From JBBDXS01 sp040902195 (GTDB taxonomy: Bacteria > Chloroflexota > Dehalococcoidia > DSTF01 > RBG-16-68-14), in the NCBI GenBank assembly GCA_040902195.1, contig JBBDXS010000002.1:1-64000 (forward strand): 64,000 bases of DNA. The letters are read 5' to 3'. Positions 1 through 8,803 of the stretch are shown here, piece by piece. Made by a program: the position numbers and the translations under genes. The notes under the pieces were generated by a model that ran no database searches, had not been told where the DNA came from, and worked only from the letters and a program-made list of their open reading frames with translations. Every line of letters begins with the position of its first letter. Positions within the stretch are counted from its first letter, which is position 1.

Positions 1-165
1 CGTATTAGTAGGCGTGTCGGTAGTCGTATGCGTAGGCGTGTCTGTAGGCGTATTCGTCGGCGTGTCGGTAGGTGTCTCCGTCGGCGTGTCGGTAGGTGTC
101 TCGGTCGGCGTCGGCGTTGGCGTGTCGGTCGGCGTGTTCGTTGGCGTGTCGGTCGGCGTCGGCGC
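1..165. repeat. Short tandem repeats encoding a Thr-Pro-rich tail
   Basis: Imperfect 6- and 12-base units based on ggcgtgtcggta recur about a dozen times and continue to the window edge. On the minus strand they encode T-P-T-D-T-P-T-N type repeats, the usual look of a glycosylatable wall-spanning stalk in a surface protein. Copy number in such arrays is often variable or collapsed in assemblies. Confidence 0.85.
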
Positions 166-1491
166 TGTGTTGTTGAACTCGACGACGAACCAGGCGGCGT
201 CCGCCGCAACCGAGCCGGTGTTCTCGCGCTGCACCGTTAGTGTCGTGCTGTCGGTGAGCGCCGTCGTAAACATGCCGGGCCCGATCTCGTCGTTGGATGT
301 GAAGGCGTGGCTCCCTCCCCAGCGCCCGCCCGCTGTCGAGAGCAGGGCGACGGCCCGCGTGGTGTCAACCGCCGTCAGGGTGGCAGTAAGCGACGTCTCC
401 GCATTCGTGAACGCGAGGTTGCCCGATTGGACGCTGGTTCCATCGCCAAACTCGATGACCTCCCAGGCGTAATCGATCGTGGCGCTAGTAGCTGCCGCGC
501 GGTCGATCGTGATTTGGGTCGGGCTGGTAATCCGCCCGCGCAGGAAGCTGGCGCCGGTGCCGTTGATGCTGGACTTCCAGCTGAGGAGCACGATCGCTTT
601 CGCCGGATCGACCGTGGTGACCGGCACGTTGACCGATGTCTGCGTTGTGGTCATGGAGCCGGTGCCGCGCTGGACAGTAGCGCCGGTGAACTCGACCACC
701 TGCCAGTCGGCCGTCTTCGAGACCGTCGTGTTGTGAACGATCTCCAGGTTCGTCGATGATGTGAGCCGCGCGCGGAAGTAGTCGTCATCGCCGTACGTGG
801 CGTCGGCAGACTGGACGGACCCGGAGATGAGCACGAAGCTCTTCGACAGGTCGACCGCGCTGATCGTGACGTCGCCGGTGGTGTCGACGCTGTTGAAGGT
901 CCCGCGCTGCACGGAGACGCCGCTGGAAAACTCCGCGACGTACCACTGCACCGTGAGTGCGGTGGTGCTGGTGTCGTTCGCGCGGACGAACTGGATGTTG
1001 GTCCCGCTGGTCAGCTGTCCCCGGAGCTGGCCATCGCCCGGGTCCGCGCTGTTGCCGTGCTAGTTGAAGAACAAGACCGACGCGCTGGTGTTGACCGACG
1101 TGATCGCCACGTCCACGGTCTGCGTGGTGGCCGTGGCGCCGATGGGTATGGTCGTCGTTCCGCTTTGGACAGAGACCAGCGTTGCGGCGGACGACGTCCC
1201 ATGCCACGGAAGCTGCGTCCCGACGCCGAACAAGACGGCGACCACAAGCGTTGGCAGGATGAGATGTAGGCGAACGGCAGTGGCCGCCGCGACGACGGCC
1301 CGTAGGCTCAAGTACTTGGGTCGCACGCGCGCGTGTCGCCCCGGCCCGCCGCCGGCGGCACCGGGCGACGCCCTTTCGCATTCTGCATCTCGAGCCTCTG
1401 TCGGCTTGCGGCCCCGGAAGGTGCTGACCGCGCCGATCGCGCACGCAAACGCCAGGACAATCCAGACCCCCAGAGACGTGCGGCTCCTCAT
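1..1491 (-). pseudogene. Secreted beta-repeat surface protein with Thr-Pro tail, interrupted by an in-frame TAG; 3' end beyond window
   Basis: On the minus strand one reading frame runs from an ATG at 1491 (GAGGA just upstream) to the window edge, broken only by a TAG at 1062-1060 (codon 144). Before the stop there are hydrophobic segments near residues 8-22 and 75-95; the second resembles a signal peptide. After the stop the same frame continues for about 350 codons with three degenerate ~100-residue repeats, each with a V-Q-R/S-G segment and ending in W-x-V-x-E-F. It finishes in a Thr-Pro-rich tail (T-P-T-D/N/E repeats) that leaves the window. Family and function are not recognised; a secreted or cell-wall-associated role is inferred from signal and tail. 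The uninterrupted frame on both sides suggests either a recent nonsense mutation or a base-call error. Confidence 0.6.
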
Positions 1492-1494
1492 CAA

Positions 1495-1944
1495 GTCCTC
1501 TTTCAGTCGCGTTAAACAGCGGTGTTATTTTTAGATTCGACGTGGTGAAGCGCTCACTCCAGTGGGGTATTCCCCTAGGCGTACGGGACACGCCCCCTCA
1601 CGCCCAACGGCCGAGATCGCAAGATTGCGAGCGCCGTCTATGTGGACGCCCCTCTCAGAAAGAAGCTGGACGCGGTACGGGGAGGGCTGGGACGGGAGCC
1701 CGGCCTTCTGCTATTGGTGACCGTCGTGTCGGAGCGGGAGAGGCCCATCGAGATCGCGCCGAGGGCTGTCCGCCTCGTACAATACGAGCGACATCGAGCA
1801 GGACTACGCGTGGGATCCTGGGCATGTTCCGCCCGTCGAGCATCCGCACGGCGCGCATCGACCTGCCGCCGCTAGAGAAGATGGCGCGGCGAACGTAGAG
1901 CCACCGGACGATGGCGTAAACGGCGTCTTCGATATGATGAGGCG
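1495..1944. other. About 450 bases without a convincing gene
   Basis: This stretch separates the divergent surface-protein and thioredoxin genes. Open frames exist on both strands (for example 1542-1898 plus) but have no recognisable motif, mostly consist of Arg/Ser/Ala from G+C-rich sequence, and lack good ribosome sites. It presumably holds the two divergent promoters; I could not pick convincing -35/-10 pairs. Confidence 0.5.
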
Positions 1945-2877
1945 ATGCATCGGCTGACGGCCCTTGTCGATTGGAAGCGAGCGCTCGTTCTGCTCCCTCT
2001 GATCGTTGCGCTCGGTGCCGTGCTGTTCGTACTCGCCTCGCGCGATGACACCGCCGGCACGCCACGCGCCATCCTGGTCGACACGCCGGGCACCGGCGTC
2101 GACGCGGGCACAACGAACGGCAAGCTAGCGCGCGACTTCGTCGCATACTCGCCGGAGGGCGAAGCGGTGCGCCTGAGCGATCTGCGGGGCACACCGGCGA
2201 TCATCAACTTTTGGGCGACCTGGTGCGCGAGCTGCGCGGCGGAGCTTCCCGACCTGCACGATCTTCAAACTGATCTCGGGCCGGAACGCGTACGCATCGT
2301 CATCGTGAATATAGGTGAAGGATCGGAACGCGCGCGCGGCTTCCTCGAAGACGTCCGCGCAACGTCTCTGACCGCTGTCATGGACCCATCATTGGTGATC
2401 GCCGACACGTATGGCGTGCGCGGCATGCCGCAGAGCGTCTTCATCGATAGCGATGGGATCATCCGCGCCGTGTACACCGGCCAGCTCAAGACAGATGTGA
2501 TGCGCGAATACCTGGACTCCGCCTCGCGCGGCGCCGATCAGCCGGACGACCAAATGGGGCCGATACGCCTCGTCACAACCGTAGCGCGCGACCACGTCCT
2601 GGAAGTGCGCAGCCTCAACGATGGCCGCGCTGAGTTCCGCTCGAAACGTCTTCGCTGCGACGATGCCTACTGCGCTGAGACAGTGGTCGACGCGGTGGCG
2701 ACTGCCGAAGGCGTGCTGTCCGTCGAACGCCAGCTCGGCCAAGACCCCCCGACGATCGCGATCACGTTCGATCCACAACAGACCGATGTCCGTCGCCTCG
2801 CAGCGTTCGTCGCCGGACAGCTAGAAGAGTTCCCAGACCCGCTGTACACGCGCCCGCTAGAGGTTGTGTTCTCGTAA
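1945..2877 (+). CDS. Membrane-anchored TlpA/ResA-like thioredoxin with C-terminal HMA-like domain
   Basis: Predicted extracytoplasmic thiol-disulfide oxidoreductase. A single N-terminal membrane segment (about residues 13-31) is followed by a thioredoxin fold with W-C-A-S-C at 93-97 and the cis-Pro in G-M-P-Q at 160-163, the arrangement of the TlpA/ResA/CcmG family that reduces apocytochrome c or metallochaperone thiols. Residues ~208-300 add a beta-alpha-beta-like module with C238 and C243 (CDDAYC) and a VLSVE strand, reminiscent of a heavy-metal-associated domain, although the usual CxxC is stretched to CxxxxC. Length 310 aa is longer than simple ResA proteins because of this tail. No cytochrome-maturation genes lie nearby, so the partner is unknown. 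Confidence 0.85.
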   Translation: MHRLTALVDWKRALVLLPLIVALGAVLFVLASRDDTAGTPRAILVDTPGTGVDAGTTNGKLARDFVAYSPEGEAVRLSDLRGTPAIINFWATWCASCAAELPDLHDLQTDLGPERVRIVIVNIGEGSERARGFLEDVRATSLTAVMDPSLVIADTYGVRGMPQSVFIDSDGIIRAVYTGQLKTDVMREYLDSASRGADQPDDQMGPIRLVTTVARDHVLEVRSLNDGRAEFRSKRLRCDDAYCAETVVDAVATAEGVLSVERQLGQDPPTIAITFDPQQTDVRRLAAFVAGQLEEFPDPLYTRPLEVVFS

Positions 2878-2944
2878 CACGCTGTGGCCGCTACCCCGCC
2901 CAGCGCCTCGATCCAAGGCTGGTGCTCGCAGGTTTTGCCAGCCG

Positions 2945-3652
2945 CTACGGCAGTTCCGCGCGGGTCTTAAGACCCGCGCCTACGGACTCCTTGGTTGTAG
3001 GTATGTCGTCGCGGTAGACGCCGCGGTACTCCGACGGGAGAAGCCTGGCAACGTGGCGCATGATCTGTTCGGTCGCGTCGCGGGCGGATTCGGTGTTGAT
3101 GCGCGTGACGGGCGGCAGCGTGAAGGGCTCGCCGATCGTGATGAGGACGCGTCGCACTGAGAGCGGCTTGAGGAAGCAGTGCGGCCAGCGGATGCCCTCG
3201 CTGCCGGTGATCGCCATTGGCAGGATAGGCGCGCCGGTGCGCAGCGCGATGAGGCCCGTGCCCGGATGCGCGTGGTTCATCGAGCCGGTGCGGCTGCGCG
3301 TGCCTTCGGGGAACATCAGGAGCACCTCGCCGCGGCGCAGGACGTCCTCCGCGGCGCGCAAGGCGGCGCGATCGGGCTCGCCGCGACGGACGGGGAACAC
3401 GCCCCAGGCCCGGAACGCGAGGCCGAAGACCGGCATCTCGACCATCTCCTTTTTCGCCATGAAGATCGGCGGGCGGCCCAGGGCGCGCGCGAGGAACGGC
3501 GGGTCGGCGTTGTTGAGGTGGTTACTGGCGACGATGAGCGGACCGTCCTTCGGCACGTGCTCGCGGCCGACGAACTCGTACTTGCGCACGTAGGTCGTCG
3601 TCAACATGCGGCTGACGAACAGAACGAAGCGGCGGTAGAGGCCTCTAGCCAT
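2945..3652 (-). CDS. 1-acyl-sn-glycerol-3-phosphate acyltransferase (PlsC family)
   Basis: Membrane-associated acyltransferase of phospholipid synthesis that would acylate lysophosphatidic acid to phosphatidic acid. The catalytic HX4D motif is N-H-L-N-N-A-D (H45, D50) and the substrate-binding motif is F-P-E-G-T-R-S-R (E116). Length 235 aa fits the family. The last ~8 codons (G-L-K-T-R-A-E-L-P) are read from an intergenic palindromic repeat at 2958-2979, so the stop codon appears to have been replaced by repeat sequence. The gene is convergent with the thioredoxin gene. Confidence 0.9.
   Translation of the reverse strand: MARGLYRRFVLFVSRMLTTTYVRKYEFVGREHVPKDGPLIVASNHLNNADPPFLARALGRPPIFMAKKEMVEMPVFGLAFRAWGVFPVRRGEPDRAALRAAEDVLRRGEVLLMFPEGTRSRTGSMNHAHPGTGLIALRTGAPILPMAITGSEGIRWPHCFLKPLSVRRVLITIGEPFTLPPVTRINTESARDATEQIMRHVARLLPSEYRGVYRDDIPTTKESVGAGLKTRAELP
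2958..2979. repeat. Dispersed 22-bp palindrome, copy A
   Basis: A perfect 11+11 palindrome with core GGGTCTTAAGACCC, followed by the tail cctacgg. The same architecture recurs at 6760, 9254, 41336 and 62757. This copy overlaps the 3' end of the plsC-like gene. Confidence 0.8.
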
Positions 3653-3724
3653 TGTTCACCCTTGTTGTAGACGATGGCGGCCGTTTTGGGAACCAGGGGG
3701 ATGAACGAGCCCGTGCCGGGGCGT

Positions 3725-4906
3725 TCATCGGCGGTGCCTCGCCAGGACGGCGCGGCGGCGCCGCTCGATGACGGCGGCGCGCTCCTCGGGCATGATCGAC
3801 CGGGTCGCGGGCACGTGCTGTCGCACCTTCGCGAGCGAGACGATGCGCAGTTGCGGCGTCGGCGCCGACTCCGCGAGGAGGAATCGAGCGGTGATCGTCC
3901 CCCGGTCGTAACCTGAGGCGTCGAGCCAGTTTGGGACGCCGGGGTCCTCGTGCGCGATGACGGCGCGAAAGACACCATCGGCGTCGATGGCCGCCTGCGC
4001 GCCGTTCAGCGACGTCTGGCGCGTCGCGTAGTCGAAGCTCTCCCAGTACCAGTTGGCAAGCGCGACGTTCCAGTGACGGCACGCCGGCACCGCGAACTCT
4101 ACGATGACGGCCTCGTCCGGCGCGCAGCGGAAGTTGCCGATGCCGTACGCCTGACCACGCAGGCCCGCGCGTTCGCCGGCGTCCTGCGGCAGGAAGACGT
4201 TCAGGCTGTTCGCAGGCATATCGAGCGCCTGCTTGCTCATGCGCTCCCAGAGCGCGCCGCCGCGTTCGAGCCACATGCGTAGACGCTCGAAGCGCGCGGT
4301 GATCTGCTCGGGCGAAGGCGGCGGTGCGGGATACGTCGCGCCGGCGCGCTCGATGTAGAGATCGGCGGGACGTTCGCGCTCCCAGTCGTTGAAGTACTGC
4401 CGCACGAGGACGAACTCGGCGTTCGGTGCCAGCGGGAGCCAGTTGCCGTCGCGCTTCTCGCCGCCGAGGACGAGCTCGAACGCGCCGTCCGCGCCCGTTT
4501 GCAGCTCGAGGCCGCTGATTGACGAGACGGTGCCCCACTGCGAGATGTCGCCGAGCGCGAAGTGCCCGAAGTTCACCTGGACATCGATGTGGTTCGCGCT
4601 GCCGCGATGGCCGAAGATGCGGTACTCGGCGTCGCCGCGGACGGAGGCGTAGAGGTAGAGGCAGTCGGGGCAGTCGAGCCCCCACTTCATCGAGGTGTCG
4701 ATCATGCGGCCGAACTCCGGGTAGTCCGGGTCGGCGAACTCGACGCAGGTGACGAGGCCGGCGGCGAAGAGGCGCGTGAGGTAGCGGAAGCCTTCGGCGC
4801 GATCGCGCGGCGCGTCCGGCACGCCGTCGCCCAGGACGAGGCGGCTCGACTGACGGAGCAAGTCGCTCAGGTCATCCCACGCCTTGCCGAGATCGCTGGA
4901 CGCCAT
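3725..4906 (-). CDS. DUF1214-type hypothetical protein
   Basis: A 393-aa soluble protein without signal peptide or membrane segments. The C-terminal half (about residues 230-370: VIVEFAVPACRHWNVALANWYWESFDYATRQTSLN split over strands, then DPGVPNWLDASGYDRG) resembles the DUF1214 domain that often follows DUF1254 in lipid- or steroid-associated genes. The biochemical function of that domain is unknown. It is divergent from the sulfotransferase (41 bases apart) and near a crotonase, so a lipid- or small-molecule-related role is only a guess. The start at 4906 is the first ATG of the open frame. Confidence 0.7.
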   Translation of the reverse strand: MASSDLGKAWDDLSDLLRQSSRLVLGDGVPDAPRDRAEGFRYLTRLFAAGLVTCVEFADPDYPEFGRMIDTSMKWGLDCPDCLYLYASVRGDAEYRIFGHRGSANHIDVQVNFGHFALGDISQWGTVSSISGLELQTGADGAFELVLGGEKRDGNWLPLAPNAEFVLVRQYFNDWERERPADLYIERAGATYPAPPPSPEQITARFERLRMWLERGGALWERMSKQALDMPANSLNVFLPQDAGERAGLRGQAYGIGNFRCAPDEAVIVEFAVPACRHWNVALANWYWESFDYATRQTSLNGAQAAIDADGVFRAVIAHEDPGVPNWLDASGYDRGTITARFLLAESAPTPQLRIVSLAKVRQHVPATRSIMPEERAAVIERRRRAVLARHRR

Positions 4907-4947
4907 GCGCCCTCCCCTGCCACGCCGACGAAGTACCTGATGGTATC

Positions 4948-5967
4948 ATGTGCGCCATCGAGATGGAGCGCTTCATCGTCGGCACCGGCCGCTGCGGCTC
5001 GACGCTGCTTTCGCGCATGATCGCGGAGCAGCCGGACGTGCTCAGCGTCTTCGAGTTCTTCAACGGCCTCGACATGACGAAGCGCTTCCGGCGCGGGCCC
5101 GTCGGCGGCGCGGAGGTGGCCGCGCTCATCTCGCAGGAGCACCCGTTCGTGACGATGGTGCTCAAGCGCGGCTACGAAGTCGAGGAGATCACCTACCCGT
5201 TCGGGCCGAACGCCCGTTACACGCGCGACCAGGGGCTACCGTGGGTGCTCGTCTCGACGCTGCCGCGGTTGACGGACGACCCGGACTCGCTGTTCGACGA
5301 GCTCGTCGCGTTCGCGAGGACGCTGCCGTCGCAAGGGCTGCCGGACCAGTACGAGGCGCTCTTCGGCTGGCTGGCGCAGCGGTTGGGCAACCGCTGCTGG
5401 ATCGAGCGCTCCGGGTCTTCAATCGATTACCTGGGCGACCTGCACGCGCTGTATCCGGACGCGCGCTTTCTGCACATCCACCGCGACGGGCACGAGACGG
5501 CGCTCTCGATGCGCGAACACGCGGCGTACCGTTTGGCGATCTACTTTCTGTTCCAGATGGAGTCGGAAGGCGCCCCGACAATCGATGAGCTGCGCGGGCT
5601 CGATCCCGCCGCGACACCGAGCGACGACGATCCTGTCTCGCGCATCCTCGCGTCGCGGCCGCCGGTGGAGCTCTACGGCAAGTACTGGTCGCAGGAGCTC
5701 CAGAACGGCATGCCGGCGGCCGGAAAGCTGCACGCGACGCAGTACCGCGAAGTGCGCTTCGAGGACGTGATCGCGCGGCCGGAGGAGACGCTGCGCGACA
5801 TCGCCGACTTCTTCGACATCGATCCGGGTGGCGGCTGGCGCGCACGCGCGGCTTCGTTGGTGCGCGGCGTGCCGCCGACGCGTTACGATGCGCTGCCGGC
5901 GGACGAACAAGAGCGGCTGGCCGGGGCGTGCCGGCCGGGCATGCAGCTTCTCGGGAGGATACGATGA
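4948..5967 (+). CDS. Sulfotransferase family protein
   Basis: Predicted PAPS-dependent sulfotransferase transferring sulfate to a small-molecule or glycan acceptor. The 5'-phosphosulfate-binding loop is clear at the N terminus (ERFIVGTGRCGSTLLSRM, about residues 6-22), followed by a 3'-phosphate-binding region around FLHIHRDGHETALSMREHAAYR (about 170-190). Length 339 aa is normal. Two in-frame starts (4948 and 4963) are possible and neither has a strong ribosome site. The stop overlaps the following crotonase start by 4 nt (ATGA), so the two are probably co-translated. Acceptor unknown. Confidence 0.85.
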   Translation: MCAIEMERFIVGTGRCGSTLLSRMIAEQPDVLSVFEFFNGLDMTKRFRRGPVGGAEVAALISQEHPFVTMVLKRGYEVEEITYPFGPNARYTRDQGLPWVLVSTLPRLTDDPDSLFDELVAFARTLPSQGLPDQYEALFGWLAQRLGNRCWIERSGSSIDYLGDLHALYPDARFLHIHRDGHETALSMREHAAYRLAIYFLFQMESEGAPTIDELRGLDPAATPSDDDPVSRILASRPPVELYGKYWSQELQNGMPAAGKLHATQYREVRFEDVIARPEETLRDIADFFDIDPGGGWRARAASLVRGVPPTRYDALPADEQERLAGACRPGMQLLGRIR

Positions 5968-6641
5968 TCGAGCTCGAACGCGACGGGGCCGTCTTCGTCT
6001 TGCGAATGCGCAACGGCGAGAATCGCTTCAATCAGACCTCCCTCGATGAGCTGGCGGGCGCGCTCGATCAAGTCGAGGCGTCGGAGGGCGACGCGGCGCT
6101 CGTGATCACGGGCGAGGGCAAGTTCTTCTCCAACGGCCTCGACCTGGAGTGGCTGGCCGGGCAACAGCCGGACGCCATCGAGCGCGCGCTGGACGGCGTG
6201 CACCGATTGCTCGCGCGCATCCTCGTGTTTCCCGTCGTGACCGTCGCTGCAATCAACGGCCACGCCTTCGCCGCGGGCGCCATGTTCTCGTTTGCGCACG
6301 ACTTCCGCGTCATGCGCTCCGACCGCGGCTACGTTTGCCTGCCGGAAGTCGATCTGCGGATGAAGCAGCCGCTCTCTCCGGGGATGACGGCGCTGCTGCA
6401 GGCGCGGCTGACGCCATCGACGCTGGCCGAGGCGCTCGTGACGGGGCGGCGTTATAACGCGGCCGAGGCCGTCGCGCGCGGGCTCGTACACGACGCGGTC
6501 GCGGAAGACGAAGTGCTCCCGGTCGCGCTGGACATCGCGCGCGGCCTGGCGAACAAGGACCGGGAGACCGTCGGCGCGATCAAGCGCGGGCTGTATGACT
6601 CGGCAGTGCGCGTGCTCGAGCAGCCGTACAAGCTGGCATAG
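5964..6641 (+). CDS. Enoyl-CoA hydratase/isomerase (crotonase) family protein
   Basis: Crotonase-fold protein of 225 aa, shorter than the usual ~255-260 because the C-terminal helices are trimmed. Oxyanion-hole segments are visible (FFSNGLDLEWLAG and AAINGHAFAAGAMFS), and an acidic residue sits in the C-L-P-E-V-D-L-R-M segment equivalent to a catalytic Glu of hydratases; the other Glu position (around GMTALLQARL) is not conserved, so the chemistry may be isomerase-like. The start at 5964 is chosen because GGGAGGA lies 5-6 nt upstream and it gives an ATGA overlap with the sulfotransferase stop. Confidence 0.85.
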   Translation: MIELERDGAVFVLRMRNGENRFNQTSLDELAGALDQVEASEGDAALVITGEGKFFSNGLDLEWLAGQQPDAIERALDGVHRLLARILVFPVVTVAAINGHAFAAGAMFSFAHDFRVMRSDRGYVCLPEVDLRMKQPLSPGMTALLQARLTPSTLAEALVTGRRYNAAEAVARGLVHDAVAEDEVLPVALDIARGLANKDRETVGAIKRGLYDSAVRVLEQPYKLA

Positions 6642-6699
6642 AGTCCGCGGCGCGTGGCGGAAGGGTCTCAGGATGACAGACCACGCGCGCGGGCCTGTC

Positions 6700-6781
6700 G
6701 CCTAAGGCGACTCTGCGAGAAGACCCGCGCCTATCTGTGCCAACGCCGTAGCGCCGTAGGTCGGGGTCTTCAGACCCCGAC
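6700..6781. repeat. Dispersed palindromic repeat, copy B
   Basis: An intergenic composite: a half-element (gcgactctgcgagaagacccgcgcctat) and a perfect 22-bp palindrome at 6760-6781 with core GGGGTCTTCAGACCCC. It shares its flank word gccgtaggtcgg with the copies at 41336 and 9254. The remaining gap to the CPBP gene stop (6782-6840) is a CCCGC-rich tract with no gene. Confidence 0.8.
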
Positions 6782-6840
6782 ACTACTCGACACCTCTTCC
6801 CGCGTTCCGCATCCCGCTTCCCGTCTCCCGCTTCTCGTTT

Positions 6841-7659
6841 CTAGAAGTAGCCGAGGCGCCACAGCGCCAGCATGTCCATCGAGACGGCGACGGTGCAGTG
6901 GATGATCAGCCCGCCGACGATGGTGCGGGTGCGCAGCGCAAGGAAGCCGAGCACCGCGCCCGCGACGATCGCGCCCAACGCTTCAGGGAAGGGCTTGGAG
7001 AAGTGGATCATGGCGTAGGGCACCGTCGTCGCAGCGATGGCGGTGTAGCCGAGCTTCTCTTCGAGCGCGAAGAGCAGGTAGCCGCGGAAGAAGAACTCGA
7101 GCGTGACAAAGCGTGTGATGTAGGCGACCTCCCAGATCGCGATCGTGCGCTGCCAGTTGCTCCCGAGGTCGCGCACGAAGGGATACGTATCGAGGAAGGA
7201 CTGGCGCGTCGACGCCCAGAAGAGCAGCGGGAGCATGACGGAGAGGAGCGTCGCGTAGAGGACGAAGGTCTTCTTCGTCATGTACCAGCGTACGCCGTAG
7301 CGTGCGGGCGACTCGCGGAAGACGAGCAGGATGATAGCGAGCGGGACGAGCAGCTCGAACAGGTAGCCCCAGCTCACCCAGTACAGGTGATTCGCGAGGC
7401 CTTCCTCGTTCATGGCCCAGCCGGGGTAGATGTCGCCTGCGTTATCGAAGCCGCCGTTGAACAGCACGAGGATGATCAGCAGCGCAGCCGTCCAGAGCGC
7501 GATCGTCGCGCGGCGGTCGGCGTCCAGCCCCTGCGGGCGCGGGACGTCCGGCACGGGCCCGAGGACGCGGTCGGCGACACGCCAGAACGTCCCGGCAATC
7601 GCGTCCGCGATGCGGGCGGAGCCGGTGCGAGTGCCTTCGGTAACGGCCATCGCCGACAA
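6841..7659 (-). CDS. CPBP-family intramembrane metalloprotease-like protein
   Basis: A 272-aa integral membrane protein with about seven hydrophobic segments. The Rce1/CAAX-protease (Abi) motifs are recognisable: motif 1 as T-L-E-F-F-F-R-G (canonical EExxxR with the first Glu replaced by Leu), motif 2 as Y-A-M-I-H-F (FxxxH-like) and motif 3 as I-I-H-C-T. Members cleave prenylated or small membrane peptides, or act as scaffolds. Loss of one motif-1 Glu leaves activity uncertain. Starts at 7659 and 7650 (M-A-V-T-E-G) are both possible. It is divergent from the TrpD-like gene. Confidence 0.8.
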   Translation of the reverse strand: MSAMAVTEGTRTGSARIADAIAGTFWRVADRVLGPVPDVPRPQGLDADRRATIALWTAALLIILVLFNGGFDNAGDIYPGWAMNEEGLANHLYWVSWGYLFELLVPLAIILLVFRESPARYGVRWYMTKKTFVLYATLLSVMLPLLFWASTRQSFLDTYPFVRDLGSNWQRTIAIWEVAYITRFVTLEFFFRGYLLFALEEKLGYTAIAATTVPYAMIHFSKPFPEALGAIVAGAVLGFLALRTRTIVGGLIIHCTVAVSMDMLALWRLGYF

Positions 7660-7710
7660 GCCTATAGGCCGCGGGGCCGCGGGTCAACGCGATTGGTACA
7701 CTGGCGGCAC

Positions 7711-8790
7711 ATGACGACGCTCCACACGGACGCCGATGCGATCAAGCCGCTCCTGCGCGATCTTGGCCAGGGGCCGACGCGCGGCCGCTCGCTAACGCGC
7801 GAGGAGGCTCGGGAGTGCCTCGACCTGATTCTGGACGGCCGCGCGACGCCCGCGCAGGCAGGCGCGTTCCTGCTGCTCCAGCGCTACAAGGGCGAGACGC
7901 CGGACGAGCTGCTGGGTTTCATCGATGCCGTGCGCGGGCGTCCGTCGACGCACACGATCGCGCCGAAGGTCGAGGGGTTGCTCGACGTCGGAAGCCCGTA
8001 CGACGGCCGGCTGAAGACGCTGCTGGTCAGCCCGGCGGCCTCGATCGTCGCGGCGGCGTGTGGGATGCCGTCGCTACTGCACGGCGAGCCGGGCGTCGCG
8101 CCGAAGCACGGCGTGACGGTCGCCGACGTGCTCGATGCGCTCGGCGTGCCTGTCGAGCTGCCGGCGGAGGAAGTCGCTCGCGGGATCGAATCGATCGGCA
8201 TCGGCTACTTGCGACAGCTCTGTTTCGCGCCAGACGTGGAAGCGATCAAGTGGCTGCGCGAGGAGATCGCGCTGCGCAGCCCGCTGAACATGGTCGAGAA
8301 GATCTACGACCCGGCCGGCGCGCCGTACCACATCGTTGGGCTGACGCACCTGCCCTATCTCGAAAAGCTCGGCGGCGCGCTGACGGGCCTCGGCTTTCGC
8401 AAGACGGCGCTCGTTCAGGGCATGGAGGGCAACGAAGACCTGCCTACCAGCCGCGCCGCGCGCGTCATCGAGTTCGCGGACGACGGCTCGGGTGAGGCGA
8501 CGCAGCGCGAGTACCGCGTGAACGCGGCCGACTACGGCCTTACGCCTAACGAGGACATCGCGCTCGGTGGCGACACGCCGACGGCAGAGCGCAGCGTTCA
8601 GCTCGCGCTCTCGGTGCTGCAAAACGACGCGCCGGCGGCCTGGCGCGACCTCGTCGTGTTCAACGCAGCGTTCCGTCTCCACTTGACCGGACGCGCAGGC
8701 GACCTCGCAGACGGGATCGAGCTGGCCCGCAAGGCTATCGAGGACCGCAGCGCCTGGCAGGTGCTGGAGCGCTGGCGCGCGATGCGCTAG
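7711..8790 (+). CDS. TrpD/YbiB-like phosphoribosyltransferase-fold protein
   Basis: A 359-aa member of the anthranilate phosphoribosyltransferase / nucleoside phosphorylase fold. The N-terminal helical domain (LTREEARECLDLILDGRATPAQAGAFLLL split over two helices) and the G-V-T-V-A-D-V-L-D-A-L-G-V segment are typical. The PRPP-binding GTGGD motif of true TrpD is replaced by L-D-V-G-S-P-Y-D-G-R-L-K-T, so this is more likely a YbiB-type paralogue (nucleic-acid-binding or unknown) than the tryptophan enzyme. The open frame extends far upstream over the CPBP gene, but the ATG at 7711 matches the family N terminus. No trp genes are nearby. Confidence 0.8.
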   Translation: MTTLHTDADAIKPLLRDLGQGPTRGRSLTREEARECLDLILDGRATPAQAGAFLLLQRYKGETPDELLGFIDAVRGRPSTHTIAPKVEGLLDVGSPYDGRLKTLLVSPAASIVAAACGMPSLLHGEPGVAPKHGVTVADVLDALGVPVELPAEEVARGIESIGIGYLRQLCFAPDVEAIKWLREEIALRSPLNMVEKIYDPAGAPYHIVGLTHLPYLEKLGGALTGLGFRKTALVQGMEGNEDLPTSRAARVIEFADDGSGEATQREYRVNAADYGLTPNEDIALGGDTPTAERSVQLALSVLQNDAPAAWRDLVVFNAAFRLHLTGRAGDLADGIELARKAIEDRSAWQVLERWRAMR

Positions 8791-8803
8791 AACAGGAGTC
8801 GAT

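Noticed and set aside
1..165. CRISPR-like or satellite array at the left edge
   Set aside because: Units are 6-12 bases without spacers and encode Thr-Pro repeats in frame with an upstream domain.
1655..2194. 179-codon minus-strand frame opposite the thioredoxin gene
   Set aside because: Antisense shadow of a clear TlpA-like gene; Arg/Pro-rich composition.
6898..8790. Extension of the TrpD-like gene to 630 codons
   Set aside because: The upstream part runs antisense through the CPBP gene and has no domain; the family N terminus begins at 7711.
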